This document shows, in pieces, positions 52,921-62,360 of a DNA stretch of 64,000 nucleotides. The stretch is from positions 124,001 through 188,000 of the forward strand of contig NZ_KQ040792.1 of the NCBI RefSeq assembly GCF_000971965.1, given 5' to 3'. A program made the position numbers and the translations under genes. Source of the DNA: Paenibacillus wulumuqiensis. Lineage in GTDB: Bacteria; Bacillota; Bacilli; Paenibacillales; Paenibacillaceae. Numbering within the stretch: position 1 is the first letter of the stretch; every line of letters begins with the position of its first letter. Below the pieces are notes generated by a model. That model searched no databases, had not been told where the DNA came from, and worked only from the letters and a program-made list of their open reading frames with translations.

Positions 52921-53036
52921 AACTGCCTCCGATCTTTTCATTGCAGGGCCGGACCGCACAGGATCTTCAGCAGATCTGACGCTGTCCGGCATCATGGTAT
53001 TTCTTTCACTTGGGGACGAGGTTGGTGGAACGGACA

Positions 53037-54458
53037 TCAGCGCTTCAGCAGCGGGCCGAAGCGGTTATCCGTCTTGCGCGCCACCAGCGGCTGCGCACTG
53101 AACGTATAATAATTAATATGGTTAAGCACATACACAATGCGTCCGAGTGCAGCGATCAGCGTGACAAAGGAAGCCGCAAAGAACGAGAATCCCTGATCAT
53201 TCATCCAGATGGACACCACGGTAAAGAGCGTGTTCATAGCCAGAAAAGCAACCGCCAGCCACAGCACCCCTTTACGATCATCAAAATAAAGCAGTACAAG
53301 CGCCAGCACATTATAGATAATGTAGGCAAAATAGCCGATGACGAGAATGTTGAACAGATCCACCTGGGTTGAAGTGAAGCCGATCAGGGGCAGGAAGCGA
53401 ATACCGATCGCGATCGAGATGATCGAGAAAATCATCTGAATGCCCATAATCAGCGTAAACTGCTGTCCCAGCACCTGATACATCTCGTTGCGGGCGCGGT
53501 TAATGTCCAGAATCGAGCCTTTGGACAGAATAAAGTCATAATAGCTGCGAAACTTGGGATAAAAGCTGGTCTCCAGCGATACGACGAATACGATCAGTGT
53601 CGGTACCGCCGACAGAAACGCGCAAAATACCGCCACATCGTACTGCGGCGCCATCAGGAACGCTCCGCTCACCTGTACGCCCGCCGGACCGGCCCACTGT
53701 ACAAACTGATGGGCGAACAGCCCGACCGAGTTCAGTAGTCCAATCGCGAGCAGCGAAGGATAGCGGCGCAAAAAGGCGAGAAAGGAAAAGTTGGATACCG
53801 TCTTGCCGGGTTTGAAATAACGTTCGATCTGGATCATCAGCATGATGCAGGTCACCAGAAATCCACCATCAAAAGCGAACAGCGCCGATGAAGCGGTCCG
53901 CAGCGGTGTCAGATAGAGAATGACAGCCAGTACAATGATCGATACCGCCGCACCGCTGGAAAAGGCCAGTACGATGCGCTTGTAGTTTTTCATCGCCGAT
54001 ACATAGACGACCTGATTCCAGATCACGATCAGCAGCATGTACAGCAGGAACAGTCCTACTTTGATCGACAGCGGCAGCTCTGCGAACACCAGGAAGACCA
54101 GAGCCGGGATGCCGCCGAACACCAGACTGATCTGGATGCTGCCATACAGCGACGGCAGCAGGGCATTATGATAGCCTTCATTGAGAAAGTCCGAGCTGAC
54201 CCGTGTCAGATACATCGTCATCAGACTGCTCACAATATAGGAGAAGATAAACGCATAAATAACGCAGCTCTGAAACAGCTCCACATTCAGGTAATCCGTA
54301 CCCGCTCCGCGCAGCATCCGATTGAATACGCCAACCATCACGATACAGAGCAGCATCGGGCCAATCGTAATCAGGGATGAATAGGTGTAGGCTTTGGCCT
54401 TGTTGACCAGTCCGCTCTTATCAAATAATTTTTTTAGTTCGAAACCGATACCGGCCAT
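53037..54458 (-). CDS. pelG: PelG polysaccharide membrane transporter
   Basis: A 473-residue membrane protein with 12 helices. MAGIGFELKKLFDKSG at the start, TRVSSDFLNEGYHNALLPS and a late LETSFYPKFRSYY segment identify the PelG family (MOP-like superfamily), which moves Pel polymer across the membrane with PelF, PelD and PelE. It begins within the last codons of pelF (25-base overlap). Start ATG 54458. This gene and pelF together are the signature of Pel loci, so the assignment is strong. Confidence 0.95.
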   Translation of the reverse strand: MAGIGFELKKLFDKSGLVNKAKAYTYSSLITIGPMLLCIVMVGVFNRMLRGAGTDYLNVELFQSCVIYAFIFSYIVSSLMTMYLTRVSSDFLNEGYHNALLPSLYGSIQISLVFGGIPALVFLVFAELPLSIKVGLFLLYMLLIVIWNQVVYVSAMKNYKRIVLAFSSGAAVSIIVLAVILYLTPLRTASSALFAFDGGFLVTCIMLMIQIERYFKPGKTVSNFSFLAFLRRYPSLLAIGLLNSVGLFAHQFVQWAGPAGVQVSGAFLMAPQYDVAVFCAFLSAVPTLIVFVVSLETSFYPKFRSYYDFILSKGSILDINRARNEMYQVLGQQFTLIMGIQMIFSIISIAIGIRFLPLIGFTSTQVDLFNILVIGYFAYIIYNVLALVLLYFDDRKGVLWLAVAFLAMNTLFTVVSIWMNDQGFSFFAASFVTLIAALGRIVYVLNHINYYTFSAQPLVARKTDNRFGPLLKR

Positions 54459-55873
54459 CCGTTAAGCCCTCCACATGTTTGATACAAATTCTGATAACCG
54501 GTAATAAAGTTATGGTTCGTGTACAGCGAACGCACACGATTCCGGCCGTTCTCGCCCATCCGCTGGCGCAGTTCTGCGCTCCGGCACAGCTGGATGACTT
54601 CTTCGCCGATCCGTTCATAGCTCATGACCGGCACGACGCTGCCAGCCGGTCCGAACTCATCATTGTTGCCGTAGATCAGTTCCTTGCAGCTACCGACATC
54701 GGTAGTGACCATCGGCTTGCCGGCTGCCAGGCCTTCCAGTACCGCAAGCGGCTGCCCTTCACTGATACTGGTCAGCAGCAGGATATCCATCTGTCCGATG
54801 TATTCCTTGACATTGATGCTGCCGGTGAAGATTACATCCTCGACCTGCAGCAGCTCCACCATCAGGCGGCATTCCTCGTAGTATTCCGGATCTTCCTCAT
54901 ACGGTCCCATAATGAAGAACTTGGCTTCAGGAACCTGACGTTTGATAATGTTGAAGCTCTGGATCATCGTCTTGATATCCTTGATCGGCACGACCCGTAC
55001 GACACCGCCGATATAGATCGGCTCGCCGGGAGCTTTGGCCGACAGATTCTCGTAATCCGACGCCGTCACGCCGTTCGGGATAATGCGGATTTTGTCCGGC
55101 TCGCAGCCCAGTTCGATCTGGATTTCCCGGTTGCGGTTGAACAGGGTAATGACTTCGTCCGCATACTGGTAAGCACAGGTGGAGAGGGTATAGAAATAGC
55201 GAATCCAGATATCCTTGAAATACCCGTCGACCCAGTCGGCTTTGATAATCTCTTCTTCCCGTTCGCGCGAGTAGATGCCGTGCTCGGTCAGCAGCACCGG
55301 CTTGCCGTACAGATACTTGGCGAGGCTGGCGAGTACGCCTGCATAACCGGTTGATACCGCATGATACAGATCTGCCTGCGGCAGCGGCTTTTGCACCGTC
55401 AGCAGCAGCGGCAGTACCATCGAGCGTACCGTCCAGAACATCTCGGTAAAAGGAAGCTGTTCGTACTTTTCCTCACACAGCTGGCTCATAATATCAAAGA
55501 AATCGCGGCTCATGAGGAAGTTGGCGGCATTGCTCAGCTTGGGATCGCACAGCACGCTGAAGATGCGGCTCCAGTCCAGATCCCCTTCGCCGGAAATCAG
55601 TGCCTTGATCGATTGACGCTGATCGGGCGTGAGGCGCAGGTGATGCCCCCATTCGCCTTCCAGCTGCATATATTCATCCAGGAAAATCTCCTGTACTTCG
55701 ACAATATTGGAGGGCAGTGTGTATTTGAACTGCCCTTTTTGCTTGCGCTCCGCGGCGATCGCATAGATTACAAACTCATGCTCCGGCATATTGCGGGCCA
55801 GGGAATGAATCCAGCTCGATACCCCGCCGGTCACATACGGATACGATCCTTCCGCTACAATACAGATTCTCAT
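54434..55873 (-). CDS. pelF: PelF glycosyltransferase (GT4)
   Basis: A 479-residue soluble GT-B enzyme. EGSYPYVTGGVSSWIHSLAR at the start is the PelF hallmark, followed by a 200-residue PelF-specific N-terminal domain. The nucleotide-sugar domain contains VRVVPIKDIKTMIQSF and the E-x7-E motif (SEGQPLAVLEGLAAG). PelF polymerises the Pel chain (N-acetylgalactosamine-rich) from UDP-sugars. It overlaps the deacetylase gene by 4 bases (ATGA) and pelG by 25. Confidence 0.95.
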   Translation of the reverse strand: MRICIVAEGSYPYVTGGVSSWIHSLARNMPEHEFVIYAIAAERKQKGQFKYTLPSNIVEVQEIFLDEYMQLEGEWGHHLRLTPDQRQSIKALISGEGDLDWSRIFSVLCDPKLSNAANFLMSRDFFDIMSQLCEEKYEQLPFTEMFWTVRSMVLPLLLTVQKPLPQADLYHAVSTGYAGVLASLAKYLYGKPVLLTEHGIYSREREEEIIKADWVDGYFKDIWIRYFYTLSTCAYQYADEVITLFNRNREIQIELGCEPDKIRIIPNGVTASDYENLSAKAPGEPIYIGGVVRVVPIKDIKTMIQSFNIIKRQVPEAKFFIMGPYEEDPEYYEECRLMVELLQVEDVIFTGSINVKEYIGQMDILLLTSISEGQPLAVLEGLAAGKPMVTTDVGSCKELIYGNNDEFGPAGSVVPVMSYERIGEEVIQLCRSAELRQRMGENGRNRVRSLYTNHNFITGYQNLYQTCGGLNGWPVSVSN

Positions 55874-57723
55874 TGTGTCTTGTCCCCCAAACCAATCTTG
55901 AATTGATCCCGGGTCACTTCCACCAGATACGACCCGCTGTCAATCCGGGTCACTTTGCAGTTCTCCTGGGCCGTGATCGGCCGGTCTGTACGCAATACGT
56001 AGAAGAGTGAACCTTCCGGGAAATGATTGATATAGCCGTCGATCTCGCTATCCTTGTGCACAAAGTGCGGCTCGCTGATCTGATATTTCTGCAGCTCCAC
56101 CGCTGCCTGGGAAGCGGTCATCGGACGCAGCCAGCTGTACTGCTGCACCGATTTGCTGATATACTTCTCGAACATATCGCGCAGCTGCTCCCAGTTGTAG
56201 GACTGGCTGCGATCCGGATCGAGAATATCATCCGGATGCACGAAGTGGGAGAAGACACCGAGCGATGTTACCGCGTTGGCGGTCGCCCAGTCGTTGAACT
56301 CGTCTTTCATAAAGCCTGACGAGATTCGCGGCAGCTCGGCGATGCCATCATCGGCAATCTCGAATTCCTGCACATAGGAGCGGTTCTCCGGGTCTTCACT
56401 GTAGACGGAAGAGATGCTTTTCAGATCCGGCCAGCTGCTTTTGAGCGCTGCCCGTCCGTCCTGATCAAGCGCATTGGATGGTGGCACATAGGTCATGACT
56501 TTATAGTTTACAAAAGACTGATGGATAAATTTGAGTACACTGCTGACCGATTCCGACATGCTTTTGCGGTCCGGCCAGGCGGTATAGCCAAAGCTGCCGG
56601 CAATCCGTTCATTCGTCGTCAGCGATTGGTGATTGTAGCCGTGCACGCCAATCTCGCCGCCCTGTTTGATCAGCTCGCGTCCGAACAGCGTCAGGTTGAG
56701 ACCGTCGGCATCGGTTGGCGCGCCAAATGGCGGCTTGACCTGGTTGTTGTACGTCTGGATCACGACGCCGGTGTATTTGAGGTTATGCTCGGCAGCAATT
56801 TTCAGCATGTCCGGCCACCAGATATCTTTGTAAAAGCGTGCGGTATTGCGGTGATATTCCTCGTATACCTTGTCGTTGGTCCCCGCCGGAATCGGCGCCG
56901 GGAAGTCGTCGATGTACATCAGTTCGATATTCAGCACCGGGTAGATCGTATCCGACAGCATCAGGCTGATGGCGCCGGACAGTACGCCCCGGCTCGTCTT
57001 CTCCTGGAACATCGAGCCGTTGAATACGACGAATTTGCCTTTGCCATAAGGGGTCTCCCACAGCAGCGGCACTTTCTCGTCGCTGATGGCATGCACGATG
57101 CTGTCACTGCCCAGACGCACACGAATCGAGCCGTTCTGGATCAGCTCCGGCGAATACTTGGCATCCTGGTCGTTCAGCAGCACATTGCTTTTCAGCTCGA
57201 GACCGGTAGAGGTCAGATAGCCGCCCAGCTCGATAATGCCCATTTTGCGGTAATTCTGGTACAGGGCCTGATCGATCTGCGGCATGGAGGTGAACAGCAG
57301 GCTGCCGCCATTTTGCACATAACCTTCGATCCAGCCGGTGTCAGGCAGCTGGGACAGGCTGGACAGTGTCAGGATGACACCATCATAGGCGCTGATATCC
57401 GCTGGCATGGTGCTGGCATCGATCGCATCGTAGCGGATTTTCATATAGTTCAGCATATGCTGTGCATTGTTTTTGATTTTGACACTGGCGCTGTCCTTGG
57501 GGTTAAAGAGCAGCAGCAATTGCCGCTCTCCCTGCAGGGCTGCGGTCTGTTCCGGTGTCAGGGCATTCGTCTGTTTGATGCCGGACATATCCTGGATATT
57601 GTTCTGATTGCCTTTCATATGAAGAATGGCATCGGAACGTGAAGCCTGAATGATCAACGCCATGACCAGCATAAACGCCAGCATGGCATAGACCTGGGTA
57701 GTTAATTTAAATGAAAATTTCAT
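55870..57723 (-). CDS. DUF2194/PelA deacetylase-like membrane protein
   Basis: A 617-residue protein. An N-terminal signal anchor (about 8-25) precedes an alpha/beta domain (about 60-270) and then a NodB-like deacetylase domain: IELMYIDDFPAP gives the metal-binding Asp, EIGVHGYNHQSL the His-x3-His pair, SHFVHPDD the late His. The DUF2194 family is the deacetylase half of PelA in Gram-positive Pel loci (PelA-DA), removing acetyl groups from the polymer outside the cell. A C-terminal beta-sandwich follows. Start ATG 57723 after AAGGTG. Overlaps pelF by 4 bases. Confidence 0.88.
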   Translation of the reverse strand: MKFSFKLTTQVYAMLAFMLVMALIIQASRSDAILHMKGNQNNIQDMSGIKQTNALTPEQTAALQGERQLLLLFNPKDSASVKIKNNAQHMLNYMKIRYDAIDASTMPADISAYDGVILTLSSLSQLPDTGWIEGYVQNGGSLLFTSMPQIDQALYQNYRKMGIIELGGYLTSTGLELKSNVLLNDQDAKYSPELIQNGSIRVRLGSDSIVHAISDEKVPLLWETPYGKGKFVVFNGSMFQEKTSRGVLSGAISLMLSDTIYPVLNIELMYIDDFPAPIPAGTNDKVYEEYHRNTARFYKDIWWPDMLKIAAEHNLKYTGVVIQTYNNQVKPPFGAPTDADGLNLTLFGRELIKQGGEIGVHGYNHQSLTTNERIAGSFGYTAWPDRKSMSESVSSVLKFIHQSFVNYKVMTYVPPSNALDQDGRAALKSSWPDLKSISSVYSEDPENRSYVQEFEIADDGIAELPRISSGFMKDEFNDWATANAVTSLGVFSHFVHPDDILDPDRSQSYNWEQLRDMFEKYISKSVQQYSWLRPMTASQAAVELQKYQISEPHFVHKDSEIDGYINHFPEGSLFYVLRTDRPITAQENCKVTRIDSGSYLVEVTRDQFKIGLGDKTQ

Positions 57724-57726
57724 GGG

Positions 57727-58626
57727 TTACGCACCTTTTTCCGACCAGTACCGAATGACATTCAGGCCCGTATTGGATACTTTGATATTGGATTGCTTGA
57801 GGGAATGCAGCGTCCGGAAAAAGGCTTCCTTCATCTGCAGGGTATAATACAGCTGCAGTGCTGCCAGATACGGCTGTTCACTGTTCGGATGTGCCTCGCG
57901 GAACTTCTGTTCATACTGAAGCGCCGTATCGGGTCGATCCAGCTGCATCTCGCTGTTGATTTTGGCGTTAAATGTCTGCTCGTCCCCGCCGCCTGCCTCG
58001 ATCAGCTCACCGAGCAGGCGGGCATAGGTGGACAGGTAGGTATGACGTGTGGCACGGTCCATGAATCCGCTGTGCATATACTGGCGGATCACTTCCGCAT
58101 ATTCGCGCAGCATCTCTACCGAACGATCACCCTGTTCATGACGAACGGAATAATGCTGGATCGACAGGGTCAGCTTACGCTTGATCTCCACGACAGCGGT
58201 CACCGCATAGTGGGAGGTCTCGGTATCTTCATTGCTGACGGCCTGTTCGAGCAGCGGCATCATCGCGCCGGGATCGTCTTTGAGAAAGTCCAGCATCAGT
58301 CGGCGGCGGCTCGTATGGTCGTTCACGAGCAGCGCTTCCTCGAGCGGCACCAGATTGCTTTCCTTGCGCACATCCAGACTACGGAATACACGTATAGGCT
58401 GCTCATCCGGCGTCTCATCGGTCAGATGGCCGGTGGAACGGGACAGGCGCAGATAGCCGGAGCGCAGTCCGTCCCGGAGCAGGGAGATGAAGAGACCGAA
58501 CAGAGGCAGCAGCACGACCAGCGTAATCGCTCCGGCTGTATCTTCTCCGCAGCGGGCACGGTATTTCCAGCGCAGCACGCTGTATACCGCTGCCAGTACG
58601 TAATACAGCAGCAGGAGACTAAGCAT
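57727..58626 (-). CDS. pelE: PelE-like protein (two TM helices plus helical repeats)
   Basis: A 299-residue protein. Two hydrophobic helices (about 1-22 and 34-52) tether a helical-repeat cytoplasmic domain (HEAT/TPR-like, about 85-299). This matches PelE, which scaffolds PelD, PelF and PelG at the membrane. Start ATG 58626 is 7 bases after AGGAGG and lies within the end of the upstream gene (8-base overlap). Sequence identity to known PelE is weak by eye; the assignment rests on topology, position between the PelD-type gene and the deacetylase gene, and size. Confidence 0.8.
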   Translation of the reverse strand: MLSLLLLYYVLAAVYSVLRWKYRARCGEDTAGAITLVVLLPLFGLFISLLRDGLRSGYLRLSRSTGHLTDETPDEQPIRVFRSLDVRKESNLVPLEEALLVNDHTSRRRLMLDFLKDDPGAMMPLLEQAVSNEDTETSHYAVTAVVEIKRKLTLSIQHYSVRHEQGDRSVEMLREYAEVIRQYMHSGFMDRATRHTYLSTYARLLGELIEAGGGDEQTFNAKINSEMQLDRPDTALQYEQKFREAHPNSEQPYLAALQLYYTLQMKEAFFRTLHSLKQSNIKVSNTGLNVIRYWSEKGA

Positions 58627-60799
58627 AGGCGATCTCCTCCTGCAGCACGCTGGCCTCCACACCATGATAATCCAGACGATTGATCACGAGCTGTGCTTCC
58701 GCATGATTGGCATTGGACAGCAGCAGTACAGGATGGCCCGCGATCATGCCGAGATGATCGGAATCCCGCTTGACGCCATTGACCAGATGAGCGAGATCGG
58801 ACAGACTGCGTCCTTGTTCGGCCAGGGCCAGCAGTGTATAATCACTGCCATGCATCCGGTACGCTTCTTCGCGGGCACGCAGAATCTGGCGGAACGCCGA
58901 TTCATTCAGTACAGGCAGATCATCGATATACCGGTGCTGGCGTGTGGCTCCTTCGTACTGGAACGCACGTGCGAGGGAAGAGGAGATCATGTCCACGCTG
59001 ACTTTGAGCATATTCTCGTAATTCATATTCAGATTCTCAAAGGAAGGCTCATGCAGGGAGACGAGCGCAATCACCTGCTGATTGTGGATAACGGGCACGA
59101 TATACATCGGCACTTCGGCAGCCATCGTCTTGTTGACGAACATGGTCTTGCTTTCAATCGCTTCACGGAAATAGGGATGTTCATCCAGACGAATCGTCTT
59201 GGGCAGGCTGAAGCCGGCATTTTTGGATTGAACGAGCAGACGCATGTGGTTCGTTTCATTCACGGAGTAGATCGAGATATGGCGGGTATCCAGCAGATTC
59301 TCCAGCACATCTATCGAGGCAGTGATGACTTCTTCCGATTCGAAGCTTTCCAGCTTGCGGGTGATGGTATAGATCCGGCCGATGCTGTCTTTGCTGCCGA
59401 TCAGCTGGCGCTGCAGTTCTTCCTTGATCTTGCGTGTATCCTTGTAAATATGGCTGAGGAACACATAGCGTTCTTTCTCGGCGGCGAGTTCATTGTGAAT
59501 GGATACCGATTCACGCTTGTGCTTGTCGGATACAAAGCCAACCACCATGCCGAAGAACAGATAAATCGCGAAAATAAACAGGGCTTCCGGGTCATACAAC
59601 AAAGTCTGCCAATCACGTCCATTGGAAAGGGCTTCGTAAAAGAACAGTCCGGAGGCGAGCACAGACGACAGAATCGACTGCCGTGCACCGTACACGATAC
59701 CGAGCAGGATAATATACACCAGCTTGAAGTCGATATCGGCGGAGATGGACCATTTGCTGCCATACTGGGAGATCATGAATAGAATGGCAAAAGCGAGCAG
59801 GTTCTCCGCATACGGCCGGATCATCGGGAACCAGTTGGTGTAACCGGATTTGCCGCCTATTCGTGCATTGATTGCAGGTTTGCGGCTGTGATGCTCACGG
59901 AACCAGGCGTAGGTTTTCTCCATGCCTTCCTGTACCGAATACAGGGGCAGCCAGTCGAGATCTTTTTTGACCATGGTGTTGTCGAGAGACGAGCGGTAAA
60001 TATCACCTGCACGTGATTCCTTATAGTTGACGTCCTGGATCGGTTCCAGCTGTTCCAGAATGCCGATCAGTTCATTCAGACTTGTCTCCGTATTGGTGGA
60101 CAGATTGTAGATGCCGGTTGCGTCGCTGATCGCGCCGCGGTAGATACCGTCCACGATGTCTTCCACATAGATGAAATCACGGGTCTGCTCACCGTCACCG
60201 AAAATATCCAGACTGCGTCCTTCCATCATGCGCTGCATATAGATGGAGACAACGCCACCTTCACCGATCGTACCCTGGCGCGGGCCATACACATTGGCAA
60301 AGCGGAAAGCAAGGGTAGGCAGTTTGTAGATATCATTCCACTTGCCGCAGTATACTTCACCGAGCAGTTTGTTGATTCCATAAGGGGATACCGGTTCAGT
60401 CTTCATTCGTTCATTGAGGGGAACCTGTTCATTGGGGCCGTACACAGCTGCTGAAGAAGCAAACAGGAATTTGGATACGCCGTACTTGTTGGCGCATTCC
60501 AGCATGTTGACGAGACCGAGGATGTTGGTCTGGGCGTCCTGACGAGGCTCACGCATGGAGACCGATACATCGACCTGGGCGGCCAGATGAATCACGATAT
60601 CCGGTTTGATGCTCTGGAAAATCTCTTCGCACCGTTCATCTTCTACACTTAATTCATAAAACTTGTGGGGGACGTTCACGTTCTCTTTACGTCCGGAGGT
60701 CAGATTGTCGATAATATAGACCTGATGACCTTCCTTGTGAAACCGCTCGGCTACGAACGAACCTATAAAACCGTAGCCTCCTGTGACCAGCACATTCAC
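58619..60799 (-). CDS. pelD: Sugar-nucleotide epimerase fused to PelD (c-di-GMP receptor)
   Basis: A 726-residue fusion. Residues 1-310 are an extended SDR epimerase (GxxGxxG at 7-13, SSAAVYGP at 115-122, Tyr140-x3-Lys144), probably a UDP-GlcNAc/Glc 4-epimerase supplying GalNAc-type donors. Residues 330-424 are four membrane helices, 485-625 a GAF domain, and 630-726 a degenerate GGDEF domain. That domain reads RDSD (678-681), then five residues and AGHPV in place of GGDEF, so it has lost catalysis but kept the RxxD site that binds c-di-GMP in PelD. Start GTG 60799, 7 bases after AGGAGG. First gene of the operon. Confidence 0.9.
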   Translation of the reverse strand: MNVLVTGGYGFIGSFVAERFHKEGHQVYIIDNLTSGRKENVNVPHKFYELSVEDERCEEIFQSIKPDIVIHLAAQVDVSVSMREPRQDAQTNILGLVNMLECANKYGVSKFLFASSAAVYGPNEQVPLNERMKTEPVSPYGINKLLGEVYCGKWNDIYKLPTLAFRFANVYGPRQGTIGEGGVVSIYMQRMMEGRSLDIFGDGEQTRDFIYVEDIVDGIYRGAISDATGIYNLSTNTETSLNELIGILEQLEPIQDVNYKESRAGDIYRSSLDNTMVKKDLDWLPLYSVQEGMEKTYAWFREHHSRKPAINARIGGKSGYTNWFPMIRPYAENLLAFAILFMISQYGSKWSISADIDFKLVYIILLGIVYGARQSILSSVLASGLFFYEALSNGRDWQTLLYDPEALFIFAIYLFFGMVVGFVSDKHKRESVSIHNELAAEKERYVFLSHIYKDTRKIKEELQRQLIGSKDSIGRIYTITRKLESFESEEVITASIDVLENLLDTRHISIYSVNETNHMRLLVQSKNAGFSLPKTIRLDEHPYFREAIESKTMFVNKTMAAEVPMYIVPVIHNQQVIALVSLHEPSFENLNMNYENMLKVSVDMISSSLARAFQYEGATRQHRYIDDLPVLNESAFRQILRAREEAYRMHGSDYTLLALAEQGRSLSDLAHLVNGVKRDSDHLGMIAGHPVLLLSNANHAEAQLVINRLDYHGVEASVLQEEIAYA

Positions 60800-60860
60800 G
60801 TATGTTCCTCCTAAAATAATTTGTCCAATCCGTCCATGTAACGTATAACTGGATTTAACT

Positions 60861-60890
60861 ATTTTAAAGGTAATTAAGTAAATTTGACAA
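60861..60890 (-). promoter_or_regulatory. Probable sigma-A-type promoter of the Pel operon
   Basis: On the minus strand, TTGTCA (60890-60885) and TAAAAT (60866-60861) are separated by 18 bases, each one mismatch from consensus. The -10 lies about 60 bases before the pelD start. The rest of the 330-base divergent region is AT-rich. Confidence 0.5.
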
Positions 60891-60961
60891 CTATTTTCTT
60901 ACATTTCAGTAATATTACTCACGATTTTAGTATGTAAATATTTAAAATAGTAAATCAGTGG

Positions 60962-60967
60962 TATAAT
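60962..60967 (+). promoter_or_regulatory. Possible -10 box for the divergent GH114-like gene
   Basis: A perfect TATAAT on the plus strand, about 165 bases before the hydrolase start. No good -35 box lies 17 bases upstream (TTTAAA is 15 bases away), so strength is uncertain. Confidence 0.35.
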
Positions 60968-61129
60968 TCGCCGAAATACAGGTGTTAAAACCGTGTTTGA
61001 CGATGAGTTTGAAGCGATATGTAAGTGAAAGAAAATCGTTTACTTTTGCGAGAAATATGTTATTTTTTAAACTAATCTCTGGTGCGGCTTCAGGCAGCAA
61101 ATACCGGTAGGATAGAAGAGGAGACTGCA

Positions 61130-62164
61130 ATGATGAAAAGGTATGGCCGAATAGCACTGTGTCTGTTCGCCCTCATGGCGATGATGTCTATGACGACGAG
61201 CGCTTCCGCGCTGGCAAATAATAACTCGGGCTACAAACTGTTAATCTATTATGGAATTCCGGAGTCGGTCAATAATGCATCGACTCCTGAGGAAGCGGCA
61301 CAAATTTTTGCAAAATACGACTGTCTTGTACTGGGGGACAAACTGGAACTGCCGGAGCATGCGCAGCATGAGAGCACACTGCAGATTATTGCCCGGATCA
61401 AGCAAATCAACCCGAAAATCCAGATCTTCGGCTATGTCGATCTGGGGGTGACGGATTCGACGGATAATCTGAGCATGGATACGATCAAGCAGCGGATTAC
61501 GCTGTGGAAAGCTGCTGGTGTGTATGGTATTTTCCTCGATGATGCCGGTTATGATTACGGCGTATCCCGTGAGCGGCTGAATGAAGCGGTGACGGCTGTG
61601 CATGATGGCAGCATGGCCGCCTTTGTCAATGCATGGCATCCGGAAGATGTGATGAGCAGTGCCAAGCAGGCGCAGTTCAACCCGGACGGGCTGAAAAGCA
61701 AAATGAACGCGAGCGACCTGTATCTGATGGAGAGCTTCCTGCTGCCGGCGAATCTGAACGGCAGTCGTATCTTCAGCGCCTACCGGGATTATTTTGAGGA
61801 TAAAATGGAGAAGAGCATGATGTACCGCAGAGTGCTGGGTGTGCGTATGCTCAGTGTGAGCACAATTGATTATCAGGCGAGCACCGACGGCGTGCTGAAC
61901 CAGTTTTTCAAAATGAACGAAGCGGCTGCAGGCGTGTTCTCCCTGGATGGATATGGCGTCTCACCGGTGCATTACAGCTCCTCCAAACCGAATTCGGATG
62001 TCGTACGGACATTCCCGTATATGAGCAATTATATGGACTTTTACACGCTCAAGCCGCAGTACGAGAGCTTCCGGGGCGGTCAGGATTTCAGCCGGGAAGG
62101 CTTCCGTCTGCTGTCGATCAAGGGACTGAACAAGTACGCATTCCCGGATGGAGCAGTGTATTAA
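61130..62164 (+). CDS. Secreted GH114-like endo-alpha-1,4-polygalactosaminidase (PelA hydrolase type)
   Basis: A 344-residue exported enzyme. The signal peptide ends after ALA (residue 29). GYVDLGVT (101-108), GIFLDDAGYDYG (133-144, Asp137/Asp138) and YLMESFLL (198-205, Glu201) are the barrel motifs of the TM1410/GH114-like family that includes the PelA hydrolase domain; these acids are plausible catalytic residues. It would cleave GalN/GalNAc polymers, trimming or freeing Pel. Start ATG 61130 (or 61133) after GAGGAG. Divergent from the Pel operon, sharing its regulatory region. Confidence 0.88.
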   Translation: MMKRYGRIALCLFALMAMMSMTTSASALANNNSGYKLLIYYGIPESVNNASTPEEAAQIFAKYDCLVLGDKLELPEHAQHESTLQIIARIKQINPKIQIFGYVDLGVTDSTDNLSMDTIKQRITLWKAAGVYGIFLDDAGYDYGVSRERLNEAVTAVHDGSMAAFVNAWHPEDVMSSAKQAQFNPDGLKSKMNASDLYLMESFLLPANLNGSRIFSAYRDYFEDKMEKSMMYRRVLGVRMLSVSTIDYQASTDGVLNQFFKMNEAAAGVFSLDGYGVSPVHYSSSKPNSDVVRTFPYMSNYMDFYTLKPQYESFRGGQDFSREGFRLLSIKGLNKYAFPDGAVY

Positions 62165-62360
62165 TAACACCATGTTGATCTAAAGTAACTATAATATAAA
62201 GTATCTCCAAAGTGGTATGGAGCCGGCGATACATTGACCGGAATGATGATTTGAGCCTGGAAGTATCTTTTCGAACAGAGATATGCCAATTTTACGCACA
62301 TCCGTAATAATCGCAGTAGGTCCCTATCCAATATTTCTATCTAAAATAGCAAGCCAACCC
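62165..62360. other. Intergenic region after the hydrolase gene
   Basis: About 200 bases with no supported gene before the bidirectional terminator. Confidence 0.4.

Noticed and set aside
54479-55354. Long plus-strand frames opposite pelF and other Pel genes
   Set aside because: They are antisense shadows of the GC-rich coding strand, without start signals or domains.
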